The translations under genes were made by a program, and so were the position numbers. A stretch of 64,000 bases of DNA from the NCBI GenBank assembly GCA_963828715.1, contig CAWHFX010000013.1, positions 238,473 through 302,472 of the forward strand, read 5' to 3'. The stretch is from JAQGMV01 sp963828715. GTDB taxonomy: Bacteria > Pseudomonadota > Gammaproteobacteria > Burkholderiales > SG8-41. Shown piece by piece: positions 42,247 to 54,113 of the stretch. Position 1 is the stretch's first letter, and each line of letters begins with the position of its first letter. The notes below the pieces were generated by a model that did not search any database, had not been told where the DNA came from, and saw only the letters and a program-made list of their open reading frames with translations.

Positions 42247-43694
42247 TAAAGCGACGCCTGGACCGAATAGAGGCAGAGCGACATCAAGGGACCCGGCACG
42301 ATACCGAAGTAGAGGATGGCGAGCCCGTTCAGGCTCATGAGCACCTTGACGTCCGTATGGGGCGCGATCGGCGTGCTGTCGGTAGGCGCTTCGAAGTACA
42401 TGAGCCGCACCACGCGCAGATAGTAGAACGCGCCAATCACGGAAAAGAGGATCGCCACCACCGCGACGCCGACAAACCCGGCCGAAAGCAGCGCCTGCAG
42501 CACCGCAAGCTTAGCGTAGAAACCTACCGTCGGGGGAATGCCGACCATCGAGAACATGAGCAGCAGCATGACGAACGCGTACCAGGGGCTGCGCTGGTTG
42601 AGCCCCTTGAAGTCCTCGAGATTCTCGGCTTCGAAGCCGGCGCGCGACAGGAGGAGGATCATGCCAAACGCCCCGACGTTCATGAGCACATAGACCACCA
42701 CGTAGAACATCGCGGCGCCAAGTCCTGTATCGGAGCCCACGAGCACGCCGAGCAGGACGAATCCCATGTGCGAAATCGTCGAGTAGGCGAGCATTCGCTT
42801 GAGGTTCGTCTGAACGATGGCAGTCACATTGCCGATGATGATCGACAAGACTGCCATGATGGTGAGCATCTGCTGCCACTCGGCCACCATCACATCGTCC
42901 CCGAGCGCCTGACCGAGCAGCCGCACGATGAGCGCGAATCCCGCGATCTTCGGAGCACTGCTCACGAACAGCGTCACCGAGCTCGGCGCCCCCTGGTAGA
43001 CGTCCGGTACCCACATATGGAACGGAACTACGCCCAGCTCGAAGCCCAGACCTGCCACCACGAACACGAGCCCGAAAATGAGCACCGGCGTGATCGCCGA
43101 ACCCTCCGAGATAATGTCCGCCAGCGCCGTGATTTCGAGCGTCTCCGTCGCGCCGTACAACATCGACATGCCGTAGAGCAGCATGCCGGACGCGAGCGCG
43201 CCCAGCACGAAATACTTCATGGCCGCTTCGGTCGCGAGCGCCGAGTCGCGCTGCAGCGCGACCATGGAGTAGAGCGACAGCATCATGAGCTCGAGCCCGA
43301 GATAGAGCACGAGCAGATGATTTGCCGAGATCATGATCATCATGCCGAGCGTCGCAAACAACGCGAGCGCGAAGAACTCGCCGCGGAACATGCCGCGTGC
43401 GACGACATACGGACGCGAATACGCGAGCACGATCATCACGGCGGCGCAGACGATCAGTTTGAGGACGTCCGACATGAGATCGTCCACGAACATGTTGCTG
43501 AACGTGTACACCTTGGATGGCGTCGCCCACACCCACGTGAGGAAGATGCAGCCGAGCAGCGCGGCCTGAGTGAGACCATACGTCACGATACGGTTCTCAT
43601 CGGCGATGTAGAGATCGGCGACGAGGATCACGCACACCGCGAGCAGCAGGAACAGCTCGGGGAACGCGGGCCAGAGAGGGAGTATGAAGTCCAT
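42246..43694 (-). CDS. nuoN: NADH-quinone oxidoreductase subunit N
   Basis: A 482-residue antiporter-like membrane subunit of respiratory complex I. The conserved helix pair VVPFHMWVPDVYQGAP carries the proton-pathway region, and IIGNVTAIVQTNLKRMLAYS the Lys/Arg-bearing discontinuous helix. About 14 TM segments. Last nuo gene, coupled by 1 bp to the NUDIX gene and 9 bp from nuoM. Confidence 0.95.
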   Translation of the reverse strand: MDFILPLWPAFPELFLLLAVCVILVADLYIADENRIVTYGLTQAALLGCIFLTWVWATPSKVYTFSNMFVDDLMSDVLKLIVCAAVMIVLAYSRPYVVARGMFRGEFFALALFATLGMMIMISANHLLVLYLGLELMMLSLYSMVALQRDSALATEAAMKYFVLGALASGMLLYGMSMLYGATETLEITALADIISEGSAITPVLIFGLVFVVAGLGFELGVVPFHMWVPDVYQGAPSSVTLFVSSAPKIAGFALIVRLLGQALGDDVMVAEWQQMLTIMAVLSIIIGNVTAIVQTNLKRMLAYSTISHMGFVLLGVLVGSDTGLGAAMFYVVVYVLMNVGAFGMILLLSRAGFEAENLEDFKGLNQRSPWYAFVMLLLMFSMVGIPPTVGFYAKLAVLQALLSAGFVGVAVVAILFSVIGAFYYLRVVRLMYFEAPTDSTPIAPHTDVKVLMSLNGLAILYFGIVPGPLMSLCLYSVQASL

Positions 43695-43703
43695 CAGGGA
43701 ACC

Positions 43704-45194
43704 TTAGGGCGCCGGGATTTTGGTTTGCATCACGTGCGAAATGAGGTCGTCCACCGATACATGCAGCACTTCGGCGAACGGCTTCGGATAGATTCCCATC
43801 CACAACACCGCGAGCGCGAGAAGACCGAGCACCAGGAACTCACGCAGGTTGATGTCCTTCAATTGTGCGACGTGCGGGTTGCCCACGGCGCCGAAGACCA
43901 CACGCTTGTACATCCAGAGGGTATAAGCGGCACCGAATATAAGGGTCGTCGCCGCGGCGAACGCAAACCAGAAGTTCGCCTTTACCGAGCCCAGTACGAC
44001 CATGAACTCGCCGACGAAGCCGCTCGTGCCGGGCAGCCCGGAATTGGCCATCGCAAACAGCATGAACAGCGCGGCGAATACGGGCATGCGATTGACGACG
44101 CCGCCGTAATCGGCAATGAGGCGCGAATGCAGCCGATCGTAGAGGACGCCTACACACAGGAACAGCGCGCCCGACACGAAACCGTGCGAGATCATCTGGA
44201 TCACGGCCCCTTCGATGCCGAGCGGGTTGAAGATGAAGATGCCGAGCGTCACAAACCCCATGTGGGAAATCGAGGAGTAGGCGATCAGCTTCTTCATGTC
44301 CGACTGGACCAGCGCGACGAGCCCGATGTACACCACGGCAATGAGCGAGAGGGCAATGACGAACCACGCGAGATGCTGGCTTGCGTCGGGGGCGATCGGG
44401 AGCGACAGCCTGAGAAAACCGTAGCCGCCCAGCTTCAGCATGATCGCCGCGAGCACGACGGACCCGCCCGTGGGCGCTTCCACGTGTGCGTCCGGGAGCC
44501 ACGTGTGCACTGGCCACATCGGCACCTTCACCGCGAACGCGGCAAAGAACGCGAGGAAGATGAGGACTTGCGCGTGCAGCGGCAGCGGCACCTGATACCA
44601 GTCCAACAGGGAGAAGCTGCCGCCCGATGCGTTGTATAGATAGATCAGCGCGATCAGCGCGAGCAGTGAACCGAGCAGCGTGTAAAGAAAGAACTTGAAC
44701 GCCGCATACATTCTGTTGGGGCCGCCCCAGATGCCGATCACCACGAACATCGGGATCAGCGTCGCCTCGAAGAACACATAGAAGAGAAGCCCGTCGAGCG
44801 CGGAGAAAACGCCGTTCATGAACCCCGACAGCAGGAGGAATGCAGCGAGGTACTGCGCGACGCGCTCCTGGATCACCTGCCAGCCGGCGAGGACCACCAG
44901 CACGGTGGTAAAGCTGTTGAGCAGAATCAGCAACAGCGAAATGCCGTCTATCCCGAGGTGATAGTTGACGCGGAACGTCTCTATCCACGGCTTGATTTCG
45001 ATGAACTGAAAGCCTCGAGCCGAAAGCTGGAAGCCCGTGTAGAGCGGAATCGTGACCAGAAAGCCGAGGACGGCACCGGCCAGCGCGACGACGCGCGCCA
45101 CGGGCGCATGACGGTCGGAACCTGTCGTGAGCACGGCGAGTCCGGCCACGATCGGGACCCAGATCGCAAGCGAAAGGAGCGGCAAACCCTGCAT
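43704..45194 (-). CDS. nuoM: NADH-quinone oxidoreductase subunit M
   Basis: A 496-residue antiporter-like subunit. VPMWPVHTWLPDAHVEAPT carries the central proton path, and LVQSDMKKLIAYSSISHMG the conserved Lys in the broken helix. The Glu of TM5 is in FYVFFEATLIPMFVVIG. Intact, normal length. Confidence 0.96.
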   Translation of the reverse strand: MQGLPLLSLAIWVPIVAGLAVLTTGSDRHAPVARVVALAGAVLGFLVTIPLYTGFQLSARGFQFIEIKPWIETFRVNYHLGIDGISLLLILLNSFTTVLVVLAGWQVIQERVAQYLAAFLLLSGFMNGVFSALDGLLFYVFFEATLIPMFVVIGIWGGPNRMYAAFKFFLYTLLGSLLALIALIYLYNASGGSFSLLDWYQVPLPLHAQVLIFLAFFAAFAVKVPMWPVHTWLPDAHVEAPTGGSVVLAAIMLKLGGYGFLRLSLPIAPDASQHLAWFVIALSLIAVVYIGLVALVQSDMKKLIAYSSISHMGFVTLGIFIFNPLGIEGAVIQMISHGFVSGALFLCVGVLYDRLHSRLIADYGGVVNRMPVFAALFMLFAMANSGLPGTSGFVGEFMVVLGSVKANFWFAFAAATTLIFGAAYTLWMYKRVVFGAVGNPHVAQLKDINLREFLVLGLLALAVLWMGIYPKPFAEVLHVSVDDLISHVMQTKIPAP

Positions 45195-45221
45195 TTATAT
45201 TCTCGTTGTCTGGTGCGCTGC

Positions 45222-47273
<2,052 letters not shown>

Positions 47274-47286
47274 TTTGGTGCCCGGC

Positions 47287-47592
47287 TCATCCCTTCAGCT
47301 TGCCGAGGTCCTCGACGTGAATGGAGCTTATGTTCCGGAACAGCACGACCAGAATAGCGAGCCCGATCGCCGACTCCGCAGCAGCAACGGTCAGTATGAA
47401 AAACACGAAAACCTGTCCGGCGCTGTCCTCGAGGAAATGCGAGAACGCAACGAAATTCATGTTGACGGCGAGCAGCATGAGCTCGATCGCCATCAGCAGA
47501 ATGATCACGTTCTTGCGATTGAGAAAGATGCCGATGACGGCGATCGCGAAGAGGATCGCCGCGAGAACGAGATAGTGAGAGAGCGAGATCAT
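47287..47592 (-). CDS. nuoK: NADH-quinone oxidoreductase subunit K
   Basis: 101 residues, three TM helices. IFLNRKNVIILLMAIELML carries the conserved Glu of TM2 and AAAESAIGLAI that of TM3, both needed for the E-channel. Start at ATG 47592 (MISLSHYLV), two bases from the nuoJ stop. Confidence 0.96.
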   Translation of the reverse strand: MISLSHYLVLAAILFAIAVIGIFLNRKNVIILLMAIELMLLAVNMNFVAFSHFLEDSAGQVFVFFILTVAAAESAIGLAILVVLFRNISSIHVEDLGKLKG

Positions 47593-47594
47593 GC

Positions 47595-48221
47595 CTATTT
47601 CGCCTCTCCGGTTTCTTCGATGCGCCGCTCGGCCGGCATCGACACGATGCGCACGCGGTCTTCGCGGCGGACGTTGATCTGCCGCGCGGGATCGAGGTAC
47701 TTCGTATCCTTCCGCCGCCGCAGTGTGAGCGCGATGGCGGCGACGATCGCGACGAGCAGAATCACGGCAGCGATCTCGAAGGCGTAAACGTAGTCGGTGT
47801 AGAGCAGCATCCCGAGCTCTTTCGTGTTGCTGTAAGTTTCGGGTAACCGCTCCGGCGGCGGCGCGCCCTCGACACCGAAGTAGCGACCCGCCACGACAAG
47901 ATACATTTCGATCACGAGCAACGCGGCCACGACGACGCCGATCGGCAGGTAATTCCAGAAGCCGGCGCGCAGACGGTCGATGTTGATGTCGAGCATCATC
48001 ACCACGAACAGGAAGAGGACCATGACCGCGCCGACATAGACGAGCACCAGCGCGATCGCGAGAAACTCCGCCTCGAGCTGGATCCACAAGCCCGACGACG
48101 TAAAGAACGCGAGTACCAGGAAGAGCGCGGCATGCACCGGATTGCGCGCGGTAATCACGCGGAGCGCCGCGAAGACCAGCACCGCGGCGAAGAAATAGAA
48201 CATGAAAGTCGAAAAGGTCAT
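47595..48221 (-). CDS. nuoJ: NADH-quinone oxidoreductase subunit J
   Basis: 208 residues with five TM helices; LVYVGAVMVLFLFVVMML is the conserved TM3 with its pi-bulge region. The C-terminal tail after about 175 is charged and variable. Start at ATG 48221 (MTFSTFMFYFF). About 160 bp separate it from nuoI, the largest gap in the operon; I see no gene in that gap. Confidence 0.95.
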   Translation of the reverse strand: MTFSTFMFYFFAAVLVFAALRVITARNPVHAALFLVLAFFTSSGLWIQLEAEFLAIALVLVYVGAVMVLFLFVVMMLDINIDRLRAGFWNYLPIGVVVAALLVIEMYLVVAGRYFGVEGAPPPERLPETYSNTKELGMLLYTDYVYAFEIAAVILLVAIVAAIALTLRRRKDTKYLDPARQINVRREDRVRIVSMPAERRIEETGEAK

Positions 48222-48381
48222 CGCTATTCCCGGGAAACGGGAGGTAAGAGGCCGGACGCGCAACAACCTCGGCCGCCGCACAATCGCCATGGCGCTCGCG
48301 TGGGCCTCGAGATCATTTCGGGCCCATCACTTCTAGTTGCCGTGCTTTCTCCCCGCACTCCTTGGCCTCTCCCTTGCCGGC

Positions 48382-48873
48382 TTATCGGTATGGTGCGTCG
48401 TCTGCCCGATCCTTCGCGAGCTGCTCCTCGTACATGTCGCCGATCGCGAGAAGCATCGGCTTCGTATAGATGAGGTCGCCGCGTTTCTCCCCGTGATACT
48501 CGAGCACGCGTGTTTCCACGATCGAATCGACCGGACAGGATTCTTCACAGAAGCCACAGAAGATGCACTTCGTGAGATCGATGTCGTACCGGGTCGTACG
48601 GCGGCTGCCGTCCGCGCGCTCCTCCGATTCGATGGTGATCGCCAGTGCCGGACACACGGCTTCGCATAACTTGCATGCGATACAGCGCTCCTCGCCATTC
48701 GGATAGCGGCGCAACGCGTGCAATCCGCGGAAACGCGGGCTCTGCGGCGTCTTCTCCTCGGGAAACTGAACGGTGATCTTGCGCGCGAAGAGATGACGGC
48801 CGGTGAGGGCCATGCCCTTCAACAATTCGAGCAGCAGGAACGTGCGGAAGAACTCGCGGATTTTCGAAATCAT
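48382..48873 (-). CDS. nuoI: NADH-quinone oxidoreductase subunit I (two 4Fe-4S)
   Basis: 163 residues. Two ferredoxin motifs, CIACKLCEAVCP and CIFCGFCEESCPVDSI, hold clusters N6a and N6b on the peripheral arm. Start at ATG 48873 overlaps the nuoH stop by four bases (ATGA). An upstream in-frame extension is out of family and rejected. Confidence 0.97.
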   Translation of the reverse strand: MISKIREFFRTFLLLELLKGMALTGRHLFARKITVQFPEEKTPQSPRFRGLHALRRYPNGEERCIACKLCEAVCPALAITIESEERADGSRRTTRYDIDLTKCIFCGFCEESCPVDSIVETRVLEYHGEKRGDLIYTKPMLLAIGDMYEEQLAKDRADDAPYR

Positions 48874-49919
48874 GATTGCCACCAGACCCACCATGGCGTC
48901 TGCATCCAGATCCCCAGCACGAAGATCCAGACCAACGTCACGGGAATGAACACTTTCCAGCCCAGGCGCATGATCTGGTCGTACCGATATCGCGGGAACG
49001 TGGCCCGGAACCACAGGAAGCACGACACCACCAGCACCATCTTGACGAGCAGCCACCAGATACCTGGCGCTCCGAGATACGGGATCGATTCGGGAAACGG
49101 CGAGAGCCAGCCGCCCAGAAACATGACGGAGCAGAGCGTCGAGACGAGCCACATGTTCGCGTATTCCGCCAGGAAGAACACGGCGAACGCCATCCCGGAG
49201 TATTCGACGTGGAAACCAGCGACGATCTCCGACTCACCTTCGGCCACGTCGAACGGCGCACGATTGGTCTCTGCGACGCCGGCGATGAGGTATGTGAGAA
49301 ACAGCGGGAAAAGCGGGATGAAGAACCAGTTGAGGAGGCCGAAACGGCCTTGCTGACCGTCGACGATGTCGCCGAGGTTCAGGCTCTGGCCCGCCATGAG
49401 CACGCCCACGAGCGCGAAGCCCATCGCGATCTCGTACGAGACGATCTGCGCCGCCGAGCGCATCGCTCCGAGGAACGCGTATTTCGAATTCGACGCCCAG
49501 CCCGCGATGATGACGCCGTAAACGCCCATCGAGGTGATCGCCATGATGTAGAGCAGCGAGGCGTCGATGTTCGCGAGCACGAGCGTCGGCGAGAAGGGGA
49601 TGACGGCCCATGCCGCGAGCGCGGGCATCATCGCCATGATCGGCGCGAGCACGAAAAGAAACTTGCTCGAGCCGCTGGGTACGATGATCTCCTTCACCAG
49701 GAGCTTCAGGCCGTCGGCGATCGGTTGCAGCAAGCCCAGCGGTCCGACGCGGTTCGGTCCGATGCGAACCTGCATCCAGCCGATCACCTTGCGCTCCCAC
49801 AGCGTGAGATACGCAACCGCGAGCAGCAGCGGCAGCACGATCGCGACGATCTTCGCGATGGTCCATATCGCCGGCCAGGTCGGGCCGAAGAACTGCTCCA
49901 TGCTCGTCAGGAGTTCCAT
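48870..49919 (-). CDS. nuoH: NADH-quinone oxidoreductase subunit H
   Basis: 349 residues, eight TM helices, the quinone-site membrane subunit. RIGPNRVGPLGLLQPIADGLKL near the N-terminus (shown here as RIGPNRVGPLGL) and AETNRAPFDVAEGESEIVAG are the signature loops. Intact. Confidence 0.97.
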   Translation of the reverse strand: MELLTSMEQFFGPTWPAIWTIAKIVAIVLPLLLAVAYLTLWERKVIGWMQVRIGPNRVGPLGLLQPIADGLKLLVKEIIVPSGSSKFLFVLAPIMAMMPALAAWAVIPFSPTLVLANIDASLLYIMAITSMGVYGVIIAGWASNSKYAFLGAMRSAAQIVSYEIAMGFALVGVLMAGQSLNLGDIVDGQQGRFGLLNWFFIPLFPLFLTYLIAGVAETNRAPFDVAEGESEIVAGFHVEYSGMAFAVFFLAEYANMWLVSTLCSVMFLGGWLSPFPESIPYLGAPGIWWLLVKMVLVVSCFLWFRATFPRYRYDQIMRLGWKVFIPVTLVWIFVLGIWMQTPWWVWWQS

Positions 49920-49922
49920 GGG

Positions 49923-52298
49923 CTACACGGCGACCTTCTGTTGTGCGGCGATCCGTTCAACGGTGACGCCGCCGAACATCGGACCGAGCCCGGCCGTTTC
50001 GGGCCTTGCCGTGGCGAGTCGGACGCAGCCCTGCGGCAACCGCTCGTCCACAGCGACGCCAACGACGGCCTCACCCGCGCCCTGGCGAACACGCACGTAG
50101 TCTCCGGCTGTAAGTCCGAGCTGCTGATACAGCGACGGACTCACCCATGCAAGCGGAGGCTCGGCATCACGCGTGTTCTGCAGCGGCGGCGAGCGGCGGA
50201 CAATCGGGTCCGTCGCATAGATGGGCACTTCGCCGATGCGCTGCAGCGCGTCCGCCGGGGCGGAGAGAGGAGGAAGGGATGGGACGTGGATCGCGTTTGC
50301 GAGTTTCCCGCCCACATCGCCCGCCCCCAGCACTTCCTTGCGCACAGCGTCGGCGCTGTCCTGCTCGAAACCGGACAGGCCCAGCAGATTTCCAAGTACG
50401 CGCAGCACCTTCCACGCCGGACGGGACTCGCCAAGCGGCTGAACACAACCGTTGAAAGTCTGGGCGCGCCCTTCCATGTTGACGAACGTGCCCGCGGTTT
50501 CGGTGAATGGACCGATCGGCAGCATCACGTGCGCGTACTCGACGGCTCGGTGCTCGTACGAGCTCAGCGCGACGACCAGGTCCGCCTGGGCAAGCGCGGC
50601 CAGGGCGCGGGCGGGGTCATGCGTGTCGAGCTCTGCTTCGAGGCCGAGCAGCAGATACGCCTTGAGCGGTTGAGTGAACATCTCTGCAGCGTTCTTGCCG
50701 TTCGGCGACCCGAAAGGCACAGCGCCGGCGACGTAGCCGCCAACGCTATTAGCCGCCTCGCCCAGGAACCCGATGCGCGCACCGCTGACGGTCCCCAACG
50801 CCTGCGCGAGCACGTGCAGTGTCGCGGCGTCGGGATGATGCTGCGCCAGATTGCCGAGCAGAATCGCCGAGCGCGAGCCGGTCGTGAAGTCGCTCGCGAA
50901 CTGGCGTGCGACATCGCTTACCTCGACGCCGTCGAGTGCCGCGCGTACGTTCTCGGGCACCTCCACGTTCTTCGCGGCCGCGACCGCCTTCACGGCTTCA
51001 GCCAGCGCCCCCGCCATCGCCGCCGGTGCAACGATCGCCTTATGAGCGACGCGCATCAGCAATTCGTCATCGAACGGATTGATGAGCGAGAGTTGCAGCT
51101 TTTTCTTCGTCCCCTGGCGCAGTCGATGCGCGATCAGCGGATGTTCCTTCCTGAGCGTGCTGCCGACGACCAGCACGCGGTCGAGCTCGGAAAGTTCGGC
51201 CAGACGGCATGCCGAGCCAGGGTATTCCGCCCATTTTTCCGTCCGCGCTGAAATCGGACTGGCGCAACCGGAAATCGACGTTGCCGGACCCGAGCCCGCG
51301 CACAAGCTTCTGCAGCAGATAGAGCTCTTCGAGCGTTTGGTGCGGCGAACTCAGCGCGCCGATCAGCCTGCGGCCCGTGCTGCTCCACGATCTTCTTCAG
51401 GTCGTGCCGCGACGAAATCGAGCGCGACCTGCCACTCGACGGGCTGCCACACGCCTCCGCGCTTGAGCATCGGCCTCGCAAGACGCTGCTCCGAATTGAG
51501 CCCTTCGTACGAAAAACGGTCGCGGTCGGAGAGCCAGCATTCGTTGATGGCTTCGTTTTCATTCGGCAGCACCCGCATGACCCGGTTCTGCTTCACCTGC
51601 ACGAGCAGATTCGAGCCGAGGCCATCGTGCGGGCTGACGGACCTGCGACGGGAGAGCTCCCAGGTGCGCGCGCTGTAACGGAACGGCTTTGACGTGAGCG
51701 CACCGACCGGGCACAGGTCGATGACGTTGCCCGACAGTTCCGAATCGACGGTCTTGCCGACGAACGTGATGATCTCGGCGTGCTCGCCGCGGCCGATCAT
51801 CCCCAGTTCCATGATGCCGGCGATCTCCTGTCCGAACCGCACACAGCGCGTGCAGTGTATGCAGCGCGTCATGTCGGTCGAGATCAGCGGACCCAGGTTC
51901 TTGTTGACGACGACGCGCTTGTCTTCCTCGTAGCGCGAGCCGCTCGCGCCGTACCCGACCGCGAGGTCCTGTAGCTGGCATTCACCGCCCTGGTCGCAGA
52001 TCGGACAGTCGAGCGGATGATTGATGAGCAGAAACTCCATCACGCCCTTCTGCGCGTCGACGGCGAGATCGGAATGCGTCCAGACCTTCATGCCGTTCGT
52101 CGCCGGCGTCGCGCACGCAGGCAGCGGCTTGGGCGCTTTTTCCACCTGCACGAGGCACATACGGCAGTTCGCCGCGATCGTGAGCTTCTTGTGATAGCAG
52201 AAGTGCGGGATGTAGATGCCCGCGCGGTTGGCAGCATCCATGATGGTGCTGCCTTCGGGAATTTCGAGCGGGTTGCCGTCGATTTCTACTTGAAGCAT
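49923..52298 (-). CDS. nuoG: NADH-quinone oxidoreductase subunit G (frame broken by three inserted bases)
   Basis: N-terminal part intact: YIPHFCYHKKLTIAANCRMC for the 2Fe-2S cluster, CPICDQGGECQLQD and CIHCTRCVRFG for the 4Fe-4S clusters. After WQVALDFVA one extra base near 51,408 shifts the frame to HDLKKIVEQHGPQA. A second near 51,366 leads to LVRGLGSGNVDFRLRQSDFS, and a third near 51,204 returns to LAELSELDRVLVVGSTLRKE, from where the frame is open to 49923. Removing three bases gives 790 residues, normal for the long proteobacterial NuoG. It carries the electron wire from NuoE/F to NuoI/B. Confidence 0.9.
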
Positions 52299-52310
52299 GG
52301 GTGGGGATGG

Positions 52311-53625
52311 CTATAGGTAGTCCGGCACGAGACATTTCCGGTGTTCGATGTGATGCTGAAACTCATCGCGGAAATGCTGGATGAACGCGCGTACAGGCAT
52401 GGCCGCAGCGTCACCGAGGGCGCAGATCGTGCGGCCCTGGATGTTGTCGGCGACGTCGTTCAGCAGCGCGAGATCTTCGCGCTTTCCCGCGGCCGTGCTC
52501 GATGCGATCGATCATGCGGTAGAGCCAGCCGGTGCCTTCGCGGCACGGCGTGCACTGGCCACATGACTCTTCGTAGTAGAAATACGACAGGCGGAGCAGC
52601 GAACGCACCATGCACCGCGTCTCGTCCATGACGATGACGGCGCCGGAACCGAGCATCGATCCCGCCTTCGCGATCGAGTCGTAGTCCATGTCGGTCGCCA
52701 TCATGATGTCGGCCGGCAGCACCGGCATCGACGAGCCGCCCGGAATGACCGCCTTCAGCTTGCGACCTCCGCGCATGCCGCCCGCCATTTCGAGCAGCTT
52801 CGGAAACGGCGTGCCGAGCCTCACTTCGTAGTTGCCGGGCCGCGCAACGTCGCCCGAGACCGAGAAAAGCTTGGTGCCGCCGTTATTCGGCCTGCCCAGA
52901 TTGAGATACGCTTCCGGCCCGTTGAGGATGATCCAAGGCACTGCCGCGAAGGTCTCGGTATTGTTGATGGTCGTCGGCTTACCGTAGAGACCGTAGCTTG
53001 CAGGGAACGGCGGTTTGAAGCGCGGCTGCCCCTTCTTTCCTTCGAGCGACTCCAGCAACGCGGTTTCTTCTCCGCAGATGTAGGCGCCGAAGCCATGATG
53101 CGCGTAGATCTCGTGGCTGAAGGCGCTGCCGAGAATGTTCGCACCGAGGTAACCGGCCGCGCGCGCTTCCGCGAGCGCTTCCTCGAACCGCTCGTAGATG
53201 TCCCAGATCTCGCCGTGAATGTAGTTGTAGCCGACCGGGCAGCCCGTCGCGTAGCCGGCGATGATCATTCCTTCGATCACGATGTGCGGGTTGTAGCGCA
53301 GGATGTCGCGGTCCTTGAAGGTGCCGGGCTCGCCTTCGTCGGAATTGCAGACCATGTACTTCGTGCCGTTGTACTGCTTGGGCATGAAGCTCCACTTGAG
53401 GCCCGTCGGGAAACCTGCGCCGCCGCGTCCGCGCAGCGCGGACGCTTTGACCTGGTTGACCACCTGTTCGGGAGTGATGCCCTCATCCAGGATCTTGCGC
53501 AGCGCCTGGTAGCCGCCGCGCGCCTCGTAATCCTTCAGCCGCCAGTTGAGGCCGTTCAGGCCCTTCATGATGATGGCGTCGGGACCGAAGATTTCGCCGG
53601 CAAACGGCGGAACGGGAAGGCCCAT
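52311..53625 (-). CDS. nuoF: NADH-quinone oxidoreductase subunit F (frame broken by one inserted base)
   Basis: FMN and NADH-binding subunit. GRGGAGFPTGLKWSF is the NADH glycine-rich site, CNSDEGEPGTFKDRD the FMN region, and ESCGQCTPCREG three Cys of the N3 cluster. One extra base near 52,484 derails the frame after IEHGRGK; read one frame over it goes EDLALLNDVADNIQGRTIC (the fourth Cys) and ends at 52311. Corrected length 437 residues. Starts at ATG 53625, overlapping nuoE by one base. Confidence 0.93.
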
Positions 53626-54113
53626 CAGCTGAGATCCTTCAGCAGCGTGTCGAGGCGTTCGGGCGTCATTGCGCACAGCATCCGCTTGTTGTTGTGCAGG
53701 AGCACGGGCGCATCACCGCAGGCGCCCAGGCACTCGCCTTCCTTCAGCGTGATGCGTCCGTCCGGGGTCGTATCGTTGAAACCGATGCCGAGCTTGTCCT
53801 GCAGGTGCTTCGCGGCCGCGCTCGCGCCTTGCAGCGCGCACGGCAGATTGGTACAGATGGTGAGCTTGTGGCGGCCCACCGGCTTCAGGTCGTACATCGT
53901 GTAGAACGACGCAACTTCGTAGACGGCGATCGGAGGCATGTCGAGATAGTGCGCGACGAAGTCCATGGTCTCGGTCGAGAGCCATCCCTTTTCGTCCTGA
54001 GCGATCGTGAGCGCGGCCATCACCGCCGATTGCTTCTGATCGGGCGGATACTTGGCGACGGCTGCATCGATCCTGGCCAGCGCATCGGGCGAGAGCAGCA
54101 TGGGTGCGTTCAT
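53625..54113 (-). CDS. nuoE: NADH-quinone oxidoreductase subunit E
   Basis: 162 residues, thioredoxin-like 2Fe-2S subunit. ICTNLPCALQG and GECLGACGDAP supply the four Cys. Start at ATG 54113 (MNAPMLLSPDALARI) overlaps the nuoD stop by four bases; the longer open frame upstream is inside nuoD and is not real. Confidence 0.96.
   Translation of the reverse strand: MNAPMLLSPDALARIDAAVAKYPPDQKQSAVMAALTIAQDEKGWLSTETMDFVAHYLDMPPIAVYEVASFYTMYDLKPVGRHKLTICTNLPCALQGASAAAKHLQDKLGIGFNDTTPDGRITLKEGECLGACGDAPVLLHNNKRMLCAMTPERLDTLLKDLS

Noticed and set aside
42357..44639. A 760-codon open frame on the plus strand opposite nuoN and nuoM
   Set aside because: It is an antisense shadow of GC-rich membrane genes: extremely His/Arg/Glu-rich, no domain, and the opposite strand encodes clear complex I subunits.
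48876..51251. A 791-codon plus-strand open frame opposite nuoH and nuoG
   Set aside because: Same shadow effect; charged low-complexity composition and no start context.
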